Positions 1-8,523 of a DNA stretch of 37,759 nucleotides are shown here, one piece after another (positions within the stretch are counted from its first letter, which is position 1; every line of letters starts with the position of its first letter). The translations under genes and the position numbers were made by a program. The stretch is from Paracoccaceae bacterium. GTDB taxonomy: Bacteria > Pseudomonadota > Alphaproteobacteria > Rhodobacterales > Rhodobacteraceae. Below the pieces are notes generated by a model. The model saw only the letters and a list, made by a program, of their open reading frames with translations. It made no database searches and had not been told where the DNA came from. Location: positions 1 to 37,759 of the forward strand of contig JAIOYF010000023.1 of NCBI GenBank assembly GCA_021741245.1, read 5' to 3'.

Positions 1-130
1 GACTGCCCCGGCTACTGGCTGTATGACGATGAAAAACGGCGTCAGGCGCGCATGCCGTCTGCGTCGAAAGACCCAACACCGAACGCCGCCGCCCACACAA
101 AAGGGAAACCATTCCGTCTCGCAGACTTCT

Positions 131-751
131 TCAGCACCCACTTAAGCGTTCTGGCGGCAAGGGGGAGAGTGTCTCGACCGCCTCATAATCATGGTCGACC
201 ATGGCCCTAAGTGGCAATGACACATGTTTTAGAGCGCGCGACTTGCGATTTGCGATCTGGCTGTCCACCCGCCGCATTATTGCGTGGATTTCTGTGTGGG
301 CCAGCAGACCCTGCGGCAAGATGTCCTCAATATATGCCTGAACACTCTGCACCGACCTTTGCGTTGGCACTTGGCGGCCAAGCCTGAGCGCAACTGCCAG
401 AACTACCGCAAGCCGCTCTTGTTGTTCTTGCATCCCACGGCACCCCAAGAGGGCGTCTTCCAGAGTTTGCAGGCGTCCGTCCGGCAGTTCCGCAGGCGGT
501 GGAAGGCTGATTCACGACGGCTCGGAAAGGGGCTGAACCTCTTCGGCTTCCGGCACAGATCCGAACCGTGCGAAGCGATAGGCTACCTTCATCCCGTAGG
601 CATGGCTGACGAGGCGCGGCTCGTCAAATTTGTCACCCCAGAGAAATGTCGCAGCGGTGGGATTGTAGTCATAGCCTTCATTCGGATCGGGCACAGAAGC
701 GCGCCGAGCGCTTGAGAAATCTGAGGGCTCCGCGCCCTGCGCGCTTGCCAC
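131..751 (-). pseudogene. Broken gene of unknown function with an in-frame TGA
   Basis: Two open segments (GTG at 751 to the stop at 512, then on to a stop at 131) lie in the same reading frame and are separated only by one TGA at 512-514. Between that TGA and the first internal ATG (448) the frame stays open and protein-like (it reads ISLPPPAELPDGRLQ). This suggests a gene of about 206 codons in which a sense codon, perhaps CGA, became TGA. I do not recognise the family. The upstream frame closes 16 bases before the GTG at 751, so the 5' end may also be lost. The neighbouring decayed IS21 copy fits a degrading region. The alternative is a short intact gene (512-751) followed by chance open frame. 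Confidence 0.4.
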
Positions 752-821
752 ACCCGAAACCGACCACTATCAACACCAAGGACTCTCGTTATGAACAAGG
801 GACGATCGGGGGGCAGCTCAC

Positions 822-1495
822 AAGCTTTACGAGATGCGCAGCGCCTATGACGAGGTTATGGCCGCAGGTATCAAGCGCCAGCACGAACCGACCCGCATCG
901 TCGGTGACCTGTTGCAATCTGAGATCGCGAAGATCGAACCAGCCCCTCGCCATCGGTTCGAGACCGCTGGCGAGGGGCCAGATCAATCCTCGACCAGATG
1001 ACCGTCGCCAAACTGCCGCTAGCCAAGGATATCGACGCGTTCGACTTCACCGGCACGCCGATCAATGAGGGGCTGGCTCGGGAGCTGGCCACCGGTAGCT
1101 TCGTCGCGGACCAGCGCAACGTCGTCATCATCGGCGGTACGGGCACGGGCAAGACCCATCTCGCCATCGCCATTGCCCGTGCGCTGATCCGCAATGGCAC
1201 CCGCGGCGGCTAACAAGGGCGGCTGGCCGATTACATAACCCGTCTCGACTTCGTCATCCTCGTCCAGCTCGGCTATGTGCCCTTCGCGCAGTCCGGCGGA
1301 CAACTGCTCTTCCACCTCATCAGCCGTCTCTACGAACGCACCTCGATCATCGTCACCACCAACCTCGCCTTCGGCGAATGGCCGACCGTCTTCGGCGACG
1401 CCAAGTTGACCACAGCGCTGCTCGACCGCCTGACTCATCACTGCGAGATCGTTGAGACCGGCAATGAGTCATGGCGCTTCAAAAACTGCGCCTGA
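822..1495 (+). pseudogene. istB: Decayed IS21-family IstB helper ATPase
   Basis: IstB is the AAA+ ATPase that assists the IstA transposase of IS21-family elements. The family sequence is visible in pieces. KLYEMRSAYDEVMAAGIK begins at 822. A frameshift between about 930 and 975 leads to ARSILDQMTVAK just before and across 998. The Walker A GGTGTGKT is near 1132-1155. After TRGG there is a TAA at 1211, and the same frame resumes with [15 protein letters not shown]. About 20 residues normally lying between these parts (around FFNVVDLVNRLE in relatives) are missing, and the Walker B region reads VQLGY instead of the usual DELGY. The C-terminus ([19 protein letters not shown]) is well kept. No istA is present in the window, so the element is a non-functional remnant. 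Confidence 0.85.
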
Positions 1496-1573
1496 CCCCG
1501 ATCAGGGCCTGACCCGCCTCCACTCTGTGATCAGTTCCACCGGCTTAGGCCCTGATCTCTACGTCGCAACGGT

Positions 1574-1617
1574 GGTCAGTTTTGGACGCCGATAGGGGGT
1601 GAGTTTTGCGTGCCGAT
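1574..1617 (+). repeat. IS21-type terminal direct repeats (right end)
   Basis: Two 20-base copies of the pattern GGTsAGTTTTGsryGCCGAT lie at 1574-1593 and 1598-1617, 24 bases apart, about 80 bases after the istB remnant. IS21-family ends typically carry several short direct repeats that bind the transposase. I infer this is the right end of the decayed element. The interval 1496-1573 holds nothing else that I recognise. Confidence 0.6.
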
Positions 1618-1775
1618 CTGGCCAAGTGTCTGCGTCAGGCGTCTGCCGGGCAAAGACTGCGCGGTCAGATGGATCGCAGATGTCGGCGCACCCTTTCTTG
1701 AGGCGGGGCAGGGGGCTTGGCAGCGCAAGAAGGGCACCGTTCATGTGTGCTATGAGCAGGAATACTGCTGTCCGA

Positions 1776-3005
1776 TCAAGCCGGAGCCTCGGCAAAATAG
1801 AAGCAATCCACAAGCGCGGCAGTCGATGCCTTGAACGCAGGTTGGCCCCTCCAGGCGACGGGCGGAACATCTCCGGTATTCATCCGGTGCATCGCTTTTG
1901 CGATGCTGCTGGCCAAGGCGGCGATGCTGTCTTGTAAAAAGAGCAGGACAAAGTTGGCAATCAGGGCCTCGATCTGGCCCCAGATCCCACCGCCTTCGGC
2001 CCATGTTTTCGACTGAGGCTTTGGATCGGGGCGCAAGAGAACTGTGCCGGTCTTGGCATCAAAAGCAAAGGGCAAGGTCATCGTCATTTCGGTGTGCAAG
2101 GTGATCGAATGCCCGTCTAGCCGGGTCACGCAGTAGACCGACAGGTGCAGACCAGCCCCCTTGCGCACGAAGGTCAGCCGGTGCAGGACAGGCCGCAGCA
2201 GATAGCCCGCCTCCTTGCGCGGCGGCAGGGCCAAAGGCGTGGCCAAGCTGACGCCTTTCGCACCGATACTGAACCGCCCGCGCGGCCGAAAGCCGTCATT
2301 CATCCAAGGGCCGAGAACACGGGTGAAAAACGTTTTGTCTGACAGCGCAAAGGCCCGCGACCGCCCATCGTTAAGCAACCTTGGATCGGCGTGATCGGGC
2401 CGCATGTCGGGCGTCGGGTCGGCAATTGAGCCGAACATCGCCAGATGCCCGCCCTTTGTCGTTTCCAGCCAAGCCCAGTCATGATGCGCCATATCCATCG
2501 GGCCTGACGTGCGGGTGCGGGCGAAGACATGGCTGATCCGGTCCGGATGCGCCGATAGGCAGGACGCCAGCGCCAGCATCAAGACCCGTGATGCTTGCGC
2601 CCCCATCCGGGCCTCGCCGCCCTCCAGCACCAGTGGGCGCACCGCCGGCAGGGCAGTGTCCAGCCCGTCGCGCGCCACATCAAACACCAGATCCTGCGCG
2701 CCCGGCTCGTCGGGCGCGGGGATCAGCCGCAGGGCCAGTTCCACCCGCAGCACCAGACCCGCCAGATCGACAATCGGCGGGCGACCTTGCGCGTCAAGAT
2801 AGCGCCCCTCGGCAATCGGGATATCGACGTGCAGCAACTGGACGGACCCGCCGGGAACGATGCGCCAAGGGCCGAACCGACCTTCGATCAGGAGCGGCCT
2901 TTCGCGATAGCTGAAGTCAACCGGCGTGTCGCTGGATGCCGCCATGGCGGCATTCACGCGCTCCATCGGCACGACCGAAACCATATCCCATCCATCAAGG
3001 TTCAT
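1776..3005 (-). CDS. TULIP family P47-like protein (third of three)
   Basis: The protein has 409 residues, starting at the ATG at 3005 (MNLDGWDMVSV). This ATG overlaps the stop of the preceding gene as ATGA; a longer upstream open frame is only a shadow of that gene. Like its two neighbours it begins with a GWD motif followed by VNAAM and an FGPW segment, the N-terminal signature of the clostridial P47/OrfX group of TULIP proteins (tubular lipid-binding fold). Near the C-terminus there is a hydrophobic helix (IANFVLLFLQDSIAALASSI), then a last segment with PVAW that aligns with the PVQW and SVRW segments of the paralogs. It is the shortest of the three, close to the P47 length. There is no signal peptide. 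Lipid binding or a role as a secreted-complex component is family inference; the actual function is unknown. Confidence 0.7.
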   Translation of the reverse strand: MNLDGWDMVSVVPMERVNAAMAASSDTPVDFSYRERPLLIEGRFGPWRIVPGGSVQLLHVDIPIAEGRYLDAQGRPPIVDLAGLVLRVELALRLIPAPDEPGAQDLVFDVARDGLDTALPAVRPLVLEGGEARMGAQASRVLMLALASCLSAHPDRISHVFARTRTSGPMDMAHHDWAWLETTKGGHLAMFGSIADPTPDMRPDHADPRLLNDGRSRAFALSDKTFFTRVLGPWMNDGFRPRGRFSIGAKGVSLATPLALPPRKEAGYLLRPVLHRLTFVRKGAGLHLSVYCVTRLDGHSITLHTEMTMTLPFAFDAKTGTVLLRPDPKPQSKTWAEGGGIWGQIEALIANFVLLFLQDSIAALASSIAKAMHRMNTGDVPPVAWRGQPAFKASTAALVDCFYFAEAPA

Positions 3006-4561
3006 GGCCGTGGCTCCGCGGCAGGACGGGTGGCCATGATCTGGGCAAATTCCGCTTGGAAATCCTGCTGCGCCGCCATCAGCGCGTTGCCCTTTGGTGC
3101 CATAAGGGTCCCGCCAATCTGAAGCGATCCGTTCAGCCCGACATTGACGGGGTCGAACCGCTGCCCGGTGCACCAGCGCACCGACCCGGTGGCATTGAGC
3201 GCGAAAAGGTCGATGGTCGGGCCCTTGCCCTCGGCCACCTTGCCAATGATGTCCTTTGTCAGCATCGCGCCGCCCAGACCAATCAGCGCATAGAAGGCGG
3301 CACCCGCCAGCACATCGAACGCCCCTGCCGTCGCGATCCCCAACACAACAAGCGCCACGGCCGTCAGCGCAATCAGCATCCATTGCAAGATATCCAGCCC
3401 CTTGGATTGTTCCTTCCAATGGGTCTGAAGGGGTTCGCGCGTGGGCTTGTAGCCCATCGTCTTGCCCTTTTCGCCCGCCAGTAGACCGAAGGTGAAGGCC
3501 GAGACGTTCTGGCACATCGAATAAAGGCCCGGGGTGATTTCGGTGCGGGTCAGGCTTTCGATGGCGACCTCATCATTGCGCAGCGTGATCTCCAGCCGCT
3601 CGACGATTGGTGCATAGGTTTTGCCGTCGATCTTCTGACGGTCCAGTTGGATCGGGTCGGGAAAGTAAAGCCCGGTATCTTGTGCCTTGAAATGCTTGGC
3701 CGCGACCTTCAGCCCTTTGAAGGTGAACTCCAGCGAGGGTGCCAACATGTCCTTCAGGAACCTGCCGTAAGAAATGCACAGTCCCGCCTGCGCGCCATCG
3801 GGAATTGCGTCGGCCTCCGTCTGCTGGATCAGCCCTTCGGACGACCGACCGGCAGTCTGGCACAAAAAGGCAAGCGTGCTGCGCTCGGGCCAGCGGCGGT
3901 TGGAGCCAAAGGCATAGGCAACCGACGAGGGTTTCAGCCACGCAAATGCCGTGCCCTTCGCCTCGTCCTCGGTCATCGACACGATGTCCACCGCGCCAAA
4001 GACATGGCGGAATTCGTGCAGGTTGGCGTTCAGCCAGTCCTCCAGCGCCGTGGTCAGCGCGGCAATGGCCGTGATCGGCAGATCATCCGCGATCTCAAGG
4101 TCCAGAACCTTGGCCGCCCGCGCTGCGGGATCGGCGGCCAGCAACCCCGCATCGACACCTGTGCAGATCACCAGCAGATGTTCCGCCCCCGGCGGGCCGT
4201 CTGCTGCCGCGCGCATCCGCCCGGTTGGCAGCAACTCCAGCCGGACACGCACCGAAGCCATGGCCGACGCGATCCGCCAAGTCTTGCTGCCGCGAACAAG
4301 TTCGAGGTCCGACAACGGCAGGTGCAGGGTGATCAGCGGGCCATCGCCTTCCTCGGTCACAGACCATGGGCCAAAGGTCGCCGATGCCTTTGTGCCGCTG
4401 CGGTCGATGGCAAAGCCCTTGGGCGATGTGCCCGCCGCCGCGATGGCCGCGTTCACCTCATTGATGCGCACGGCACTGACCACGTCCCAGCCATTGGTCG
4501 GCGCCGGGCGCGCGCCCGGTGGCGTGCCAAGAAACACCATTGAATCGGATGCCGCGTTCAT
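3002..4561 (-). CDS. TULIP family P47-like protein (second of three)
   Basis: The protein has 519 residues, starting at the ATG at 4561 (MNAASDSMVFLG), in ATGA overlap with the gene before it; its own stop overlaps the next gene the same way. Its N-terminal core reads NGWDVVSAVRINEVNAAI then FGPWSV, parallel to the sister proteins. A long hydrophobic stretch at about residues 405-450 (WMLIALTAVALVVLGIATAG and following) could form a helical hairpin or membrane insertion. It is followed by a C-terminal beta-like segment (SVRW ... LNGSLQIGG) that matches the end of the first paralog. Known P47/OrfX proteins bind lipids or act beside neurotoxins in Clostridium; no toxin gene is seen here. The role is therefore open. 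Confidence 0.72.
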   Translation of the reverse strand: MNAASDSMVFLGTPPGARPAPTNGWDVVSAVRINEVNAAIAAAGTSPKGFAIDRSGTKASATFGPWSVTEEGDGPLITLHLPLSDLELVRGSKTWRIASAMASVRVRLELLPTGRMRAAADGPPGAEHLLVICTGVDAGLLAADPAARAAKVLDLEIADDLPITAIAALTTALEDWLNANLHEFRHVFGAVDIVSMTEDEAKGTAFAWLKPSSVAYAFGSNRRWPERSTLAFLCQTAGRSSEGLIQQTEADAIPDGAQAGLCISYGRFLKDMLAPSLEFTFKGLKVAAKHFKAQDTGLYFPDPIQLDRQKIDGKTYAPIVERLEITLRNDEVAIESLTRTEITPGLYSMCQNVSAFTFGLLAGEKGKTMGYKPTREPLQTHWKEQSKGLDILQWMLIALTAVALVVLGIATAGAFDVLAGAAFYALIGLGGAMLTKDIIGKVAEGKGPTIDLFALNATGSVRWCTGQRFDPVNVGLNGSLQIGGTLMAPKGNALMAAQQDFQAEFAQIMATRPAAEPRP

Positions 4562-6213
4562 GATGTGACCAGTGGTGTGCCGATCACATGCAGCCCACCG
4601 TTGAAGGCAAGGCGATCGACATGGAACTCGGCCTCTGTCTCGGGCCATTGCACGGGCTGCATGATGCCCGACACGAAGGCCTTTATATCGGGGATCTCAT
4701 CTGCGGCCATGTTGGAGTTGGAGGCGATGCGCTGGAACTCGCTTAGCCCAATCGGAATCCCTGCCAGCGCAAGCATGCCGATGGCGTGCAGGGACTTGCT
4801 GTTGAAGATCAGGAACTTGCTCAGGGTAACGGCCCCTTGTTCGGCGGCCTCGGCCACGGCGACGGCCCCTTCGGCCAGCACCACCTCTGCCGCCTCGGCG
4901 GTCGCGGGGGCAACTTGCGTGACATCGGCGGCCACTTGCGCCCCGGTTGCGGTGGCCTCTGCCGCAGCGCCTGCATAGCGCGCATAGGCAAGCTGCCCGA
5001 TCGGGATCACAAAGGCCGCGATCTCTATGGCAAGGACCACGTAATCCATGGCCTCAGCCAGTGGCGTCTTTTCCAGCACGGCCCTGTGATGGATGATCGG
5101 CGTTCCCTTGTCGCTGGTGGCTGGCATCAAGATGAACTTCTGATCCTCGTTCACCGTCGCCTGAAGCCGCGAGGTGATCGAATGGATCGCATTGAACCAG
5201 CCCGCGCGATAGGGATGGGTAAAGCCGGTCATCCGCAGTTCAAGGAACAGATCCTCAAGCGTGATGGTCATCTCGCCCGCTGCCATGGTGGCGCGGACAT
5301 CGCCATGTTCGGTGCGGAATCGGTCGATGGCGATGTCAAAGCGGTTGCGCAAGAGCGTGCCGTTGCCGCCAAGCTCAAAATAATCATCGGGCCATTTGCG
5401 GCCTTTTTTATCCTGCGGTTCGCTGAACATGAAACCAAGGCCGGGCAGGATCATCTTGGTCAGATAGCGTTCCTTGGAAATCAGGAAGGCGGCATTCACG
5501 CCGGGCGGCACCAGATCGACCGACACCATTTCATCGGGTGGGGGGGATTTGCCTTCGGTCATGCACAGCACGGCAAACACCCCATCCTCGGCCCCTGCGG
5601 CCACAACGCCATAGGCCAGATGCGTGGGCATGACCCATTGCAGATCACCCACCGCCGCCTTGCCGTTCAGATTGACCACCGCGAAAGTGTGGTTGAACCG
5701 CGCAAGGTTTTCGGGCGTCCGCATCCAGCCTTGCAACAGCAAGCGCACCACCTCGGGGATCTCACCGTCACTTTCGGACCCGGGATAGTCAAACGAGGTG
5801 ACCGAAACCGAGGCATTGGATCGGTTGGGCAGCCGGATCTTCAGCGCATAATCCGTGCCGCTTGCCGCGCCCGGTTGCGGGATCGCCTCCAATTCGACTG
5901 TGATCAGGGCGACCGCGTCGCTGCGGCTGATGGCAGGCTGGCCGTCGGGTTCATAGGCAAAGGACGGGATCGGCACCCGCATTTCCAAAAGGTGCCCCGA
6001 TCCGCCGGTGATCGACCATGCGGCAAAGGGGCCGAACACCCGGTTCGTCTCGCCCCCCGAGGTTTCGCTGTGATCGAAATCGGTGGGTGAGGACCCCTTG
6101 GCCGAGATGGCCGCGTTGACCGAGGCAAAGCGGATGCCATAGGCGGTGTCCCAGCCGTGGGTGCTGGCAATGCCAAGGGAATGGCCGGAATCGGCCTTGA
6201 ACATGTCGTTCAT
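4558..6213 (-). CDS. TULIP family P47-like protein (first of three)
   Basis: The protein has 551 residues. The ATG at 6213 is preceded by an AGGA Shine-Dalgarno eight bases upstream and lies 27 bases after the VPLPA-CTERM gene, so the two are probably one transcript. The N-terminus carries GWDTAYGIRFASVNAAI, and FGPFAAWSI follows near residue 60; these are the same landmarks as in the two downstream paralogs. An Ala-rich, hydrophobic helical region occupies about residues 390-500 (IEIAAFVIPIGQLAY, then many A/E/V residues, then IGMLALAGIPIGL). The protein ends with PVQW ... LAFNGGLHVIG. The arrangement of a beta-rich N-terminal body, a hydrophobic helical insert and a C-terminal beta strand recurs in all three and points to gene triplication. 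Assignment to P47/TULIP rests on motif recognition. Confidence 0.74.
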   Translation of the reverse strand: MNDMFKADSGHSLGIASTHGWDTAYGIRFASVNAAISAKGSSPTDFDHSETSGGETNRVFGPFAAWSITGGSGHLLEMRVPIPSFAYEPDGQPAISRSDAVALITVELEAIPQPGAASGTDYALKIRLPNRSNASVSVTSFDYPGSESDGEIPEVVRLLLQGWMRTPENLARFNHTFAVVNLNGKAAVGDLQWVMPTHLAYGVVAAGAEDGVFAVLCMTEGKSPPPDEMVSVDLVPPGVNAAFLISKERYLTKMILPGLGFMFSEPQDKKGRKWPDDYFELGGNGTLLRNRFDIAIDRFRTEHGDVRATMAAGEMTITLEDLFLELRMTGFTHPYRAGWFNAIHSITSRLQATVNEDQKFILMPATSDKGTPIIHHRAVLEKTPLAEAMDYVVLAIEIAAFVIPIGQLAYARYAGAAAEATATGAQVAADVTQVAPATAEAAEVVLAEGAVAVAEAAEQGAVTLSKFLIFNSKSLHAIGMLALAGIPIGLSEFQRIASNSNMAADEIPDIKAFVSGIMQPVQWPETEAEFHVDRLAFNGGLHVIGTPLVTS

Positions 6214-6240
6214 GGGGTGATCCTTTCGATGGGTTAAGCG

Positions 6241-6906
6241 TCAGGGCCGGCGGCGACGCAACATAAGCAGCGCCCCTGCCAAAAGCGGCATGCTGGCCGG
6301 AAGCGGCACCGGGACAGGCGGTCGGTCGGCCGTGCCGGTGATGGTGAAGCGTGGGGTAGAGGTCGTCCATGGTTCAAAGATCGACGCGGGGGGCGCGCCA
6401 CTGTCGAAATCATCCGGGCTCGCGATCAGGAATGCCCCGCCAAGCGTGACCTCCGGACCGCTGGCAACCGCATTGCGAACGGATCGCCAAAAGCCATCTC
6501 CCGCCGTCAGCGACAGCACAAGTGAATAGGTGACGCCCGCCGTCAGGCTGCTCCAACCCACGCTTCTGGGCACCAGATCATAGGCGAAACTGCCCGCGCC
6601 GGAAAAATCGCGGCGGGTTTCAAGCTGCGACACACCAAACCCCGGCCCCGGCAATCCGTTTATCAGGTAGAGGGTCACATCGCAGCTTGGCAGGCAGAAC
6701 ATTTCCAGCCCGATGCGCGCATCGGTTAGGGTTTCGTTGACCGTGAAAGATTGCGCAACGCCGGGGGAAACAACGGCGCTGCCCAGAACCGGTGCCCCTC
6801 CTACATCGCCCTCGACCGACCAGCTGACAGTGGAGGCCGCAGCGGGAAGCGTGAGTGTGGCAAAAGTCGCGGCGGCAGCAAGGGACCTGATGGCGAAAGG
6901 CGGCAT
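6241..6906 (-). CDS. VPLPA-CTERM sorting domain protein
   Basis: The protein has 221 residues, starting at the ATG at 6906 (MPPFAIRSLAAAATFATL) with GGAG eight bases upstream; a TTG 18 bases further upstream is less likely. It has a signal peptide ending near PAAAS, a beta-rich extracellular body of about 165 residues with two Cys (FCLPSCDV), and a C-terminal tripartite tail: VPVPLPAS, a short hydrophobic helix (MPLLAGALLML) and RRRRP. That tail is the alphaproteobacterial VPLPA variant of PEP-CTERM, recognised by an exosortase-type enzyme at the inner membrane. It is the first gene of the P47-like operon, which suggests that the operon acts at or beyond the cell envelope. The body family is not recognised. 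Confidence 0.78.
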   Translation of the reverse strand: MPPFAIRSLAAAATFATLTLPAAASTVSWSVEGDVGGAPVLGSAVVSPGVAQSFTVNETLTDARIGLEMFCLPSCDVTLYLINGLPGPGFGVSQLETRRDFSGAGSFAYDLVPRSVGWSSLTAGVTYSLVLSLTAGDGFWRSVRNAVASGPEVTLGGAFLIASPDDFDSGAPPASIFEPWTTSTPRFTITGTADRPPVPVPLPASMPLLAGALLMLRRRRP

Positions 6907-6965
6907 GGCGATGGCTCCGTCCAATGTTCTGATGAACCAGATTTCACCACAACAGCCGGGCCGGA

Positions 6966-6985
6966 CCTGTGACGCACGTCACAGG
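6966..6985. promoter_or_regulatory. Perfect CRP-type operator in the divergent promoter
   Basis: The sequence CCTGTGACGCACGTCACAGG is a perfect inverted repeat (8-base arms, 4-base centre) that contains TGTGA-N6-TCACA, the exact CRP consensus. It lies about 70 bases upstream of the VPLPA-CTERM start on one side and about 72 bases upstream of the CRP-family gene on the other. The neighbouring regulator carries the RE...R recognition-helix pattern that reads TGTGA. I infer autoregulation plus control of the P47-like operon. Confidence 0.75.
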
Positions 6986-7047
6986 CAGATGCGAAACGAT
7001 GGGAAAAGACTTTTGACGGGACGATCCGTCCGGGGAATACTGGAGGC

Positions 7048-7743
7048 ATGCGTGACGATGGGGAAACAATCCAGAGCGGAAGCAGCGTATTGATGCGCGC
7101 ATTGGGGCCACAGACCCGTTCGGCCTTGCTGGCGCTGGGCCAGCGCACCCGCTTTGCGCCCGGTGCGACCATCTACTCCTATGGCGAACCCGGTGCCTCG
7201 ATGCTGGTGATCGAATCGGGACAGGTGGAAATAAGCCTGACCGCGCGCAGCGGTCGGCGGTCGATCCTGAACGTGATGGGGTCGGGTGAGACGCTGGGCG
7301 AGATTGCGATGCTGGACCGCCATCCCCGCAGCGCCGACGCGATTGCGCGAACTGAGGTGACAGGTTTGGTGCTGCACCGGCCAGATGTGCTTGGACTGTT
7401 GTCGCGCGATCCTGATGCCATGCTTAGCCTGATGGCCGAGCTTTGCGCCAAGGTGCGCAATGCCTCCGAGATGTTCGCGGCGCAATCCAACACCTCGGCG
7501 GCGGCCCGTCTGGCCCGCTGCATCTTGCGCCTTGGTGCAAAGTGGGGAGAGCCGATGGCCGATGGATCGGTCAGGCTGACCAGCACCTTTTCGCAGTCGG
7601 AACTTGGCGATTTTTCGGGGCTGGCACGTGAGAACGTCAACCGCCATCTGCGGTCGTGGATCGAGGAAGGGATCATCGTGGTTGACCGCGACGGCATCAC
7701 CTTGGCCGATCCTGATGCCCTTCGCGTGCTTGCAGAGGTCTGA
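7048..7743 (+). CDS. CRP/FNR-family transcriptional regulator
   Basis: The protein has 231 residues from the ATG at 7048. Here the Shine-Dalgarno GGAGG is only one base from the ATG, so an internal start (ATG at 7093, MRALGPQ) is possible. Residues 20-130 form a cyclic-nucleotide-binding beta-roll with the phosphate-binding cassette GEIAMLDRHPRSADA, which keeps the Glu, Arg and Ser that hold cAMP in CRP. The C-terminal winged helix has SGLARENVNRHLR, matching the Arg-Glu-x-x-x-Arg of the CRP recognition helix. There is no FNR-type cysteine cluster. The gene is divergent from the P47-like operon across a perfect CRP site and ends 6 bases from the convergent cyclase gene. Binding of cAMP is inferred, not shown. 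Confidence 0.85.
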   Translation: MRDDGETIQSGSSVLMRALGPQTRSALLALGQRTRFAPGATIYSYGEPGASMLVIESGQVEISLTARSGRRSILNVMGSGETLGEIAMLDRHPRSADAIARTEVTGLVLHRPDVLGLLSRDPDAMLSLMAELCAKVRNASEMFAAQSNTSAAARLARCILRLGAKWGEPMADGSVRLTSTFSQSELGDFSGLARENVNRHLRSWIEEGIIVVDRDGITLADPDALRVLAEV

Positions 7744-7749
7744 GGTCGA

Positions 7750-8523
7750 TCAGACCAGCGCGCGTGCCAGCACCGGATCGGGCAGGCCACGCAAGTCATG
7801 CGGCGTGGCCGTGTCGGCATCCTCACCCGCCGCCACCAGAACGGTGGCGCTTGCCAGCGCCTGACCCGGCGCGGCAAGGGCGGCAAGCCGCGCCGTCTTG
7901 TTCACCTCGACGCCAAAGATCGAGACATCGCGAAACAACCCCTTGGCCGCCCGAACGGTCGAGATATAGACAGGCCCATGGTTCACCGCCACACCGGCGG
8001 CAACCCCGCCCGGTATGGGCCCGCGCAGCGCCCGCGCCGCCATCAACGCCTTTGAGGCGTTCTGTGGGCCGCAAAACCCCGGTGGCCAGACGGCCACGAT
8101 ACAATCGCCGTAAAAGGCCATCAAAAACCCGTCCTGATCGGTGATTGCGCGGGCGGCGTGATCCAGAAACCCGTTGATGCGCGCCGAAACCTCGGCTGGC
8201 GCATGATGTGCGGCCCAGTCGGTCGATTGCCGCACATCGACGAAAAGCACCGGCATTGTGACTTCGGCCCCACCGGGAAAGGAGTCGAGAAAGCCATCGC
8301 AGGCATTGCAAAAGTGCGGGTTGCGGCTGGAGGGCGCCTTGCCCCGCCGCCGCATCACCCAACCGCCGATCCCCGCAAAAGGGACAAGGCAAAGACGGCA
8401 GCGGGGCGGCGATGGCAAGATACGGTGCAGCCGGTGTTGCTTGAGCAGTGCCGGGTGACCCTCACAAAAGATCTGGTGCCACAGCGGGCCATTGCCGTCT
8501 TCGCGTTCCAGATCCCCGGTCAT
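7750..8523 (-). CDS. Zinc-ribbon class III nucleotide cyclase
   Basis: The protein has 257 residues, from the ATG at 8523 in ATGA overlap with the upstream gene. The N-terminal third has two CxxC pairs (CRLC at 42-45, CNAC at 72-75), probably a zinc ribbon. The rest is a class III adenylate/guanylate cyclase domain: metal aspartates D96 (LFVDVRQSTDW) and D140 (AFYGD), and the transition-state residues N208 and R212 (VNKTARL). The usual base-selecting positions are changed: Ala136 stands where the Lys of KxxGD is expected, and Val205 where the Asp of GDxVN is expected. So the metal and catalytic residues are intact but the substrate preference is unclear. Location beside a CRP-family gene suggests that it supplies the effector. 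Confidence 0.78.
   Translation of the reverse strand: MTGDLEREDGNGPLWHQIFCEGHPALLKQHRLHRILPSPPRCRLCLVPFAGIGGWVMRRRGKAPSSRNPHFCNACDGFLDSFPGGAEVTMPVLFVDVRQSTDWAAHHAPAEVSARINGFLDHAARAITDQDGFLMAFYGDCIVAVWPPGFCGPQNASKALMAARALRGPIPGGVAAGVAVNHGPVYISTVRAAKGLFRDVSIFGVEVNKTARLAALAAPGQALASATVLVAAGEDADTATPHDLRGLPDPVLARALV

Noticed and set aside
1-210. Plus-strand open frame truncated at the left edge (DCPGYWLYDDEKRRQ...)
   Set aside because: It has no recognised family, overlaps an antisense pseudogene and lacks a visible start; it may be chance.
3006-3515. N-terminal extension of the third P47-like protein
   Set aside because: This stretch lies inside the preceding P47-like gene in another frame and has Gly/Arg/Cys-rich shadow composition; the ATGA-coupled ATG at 3005 begins the family motif.
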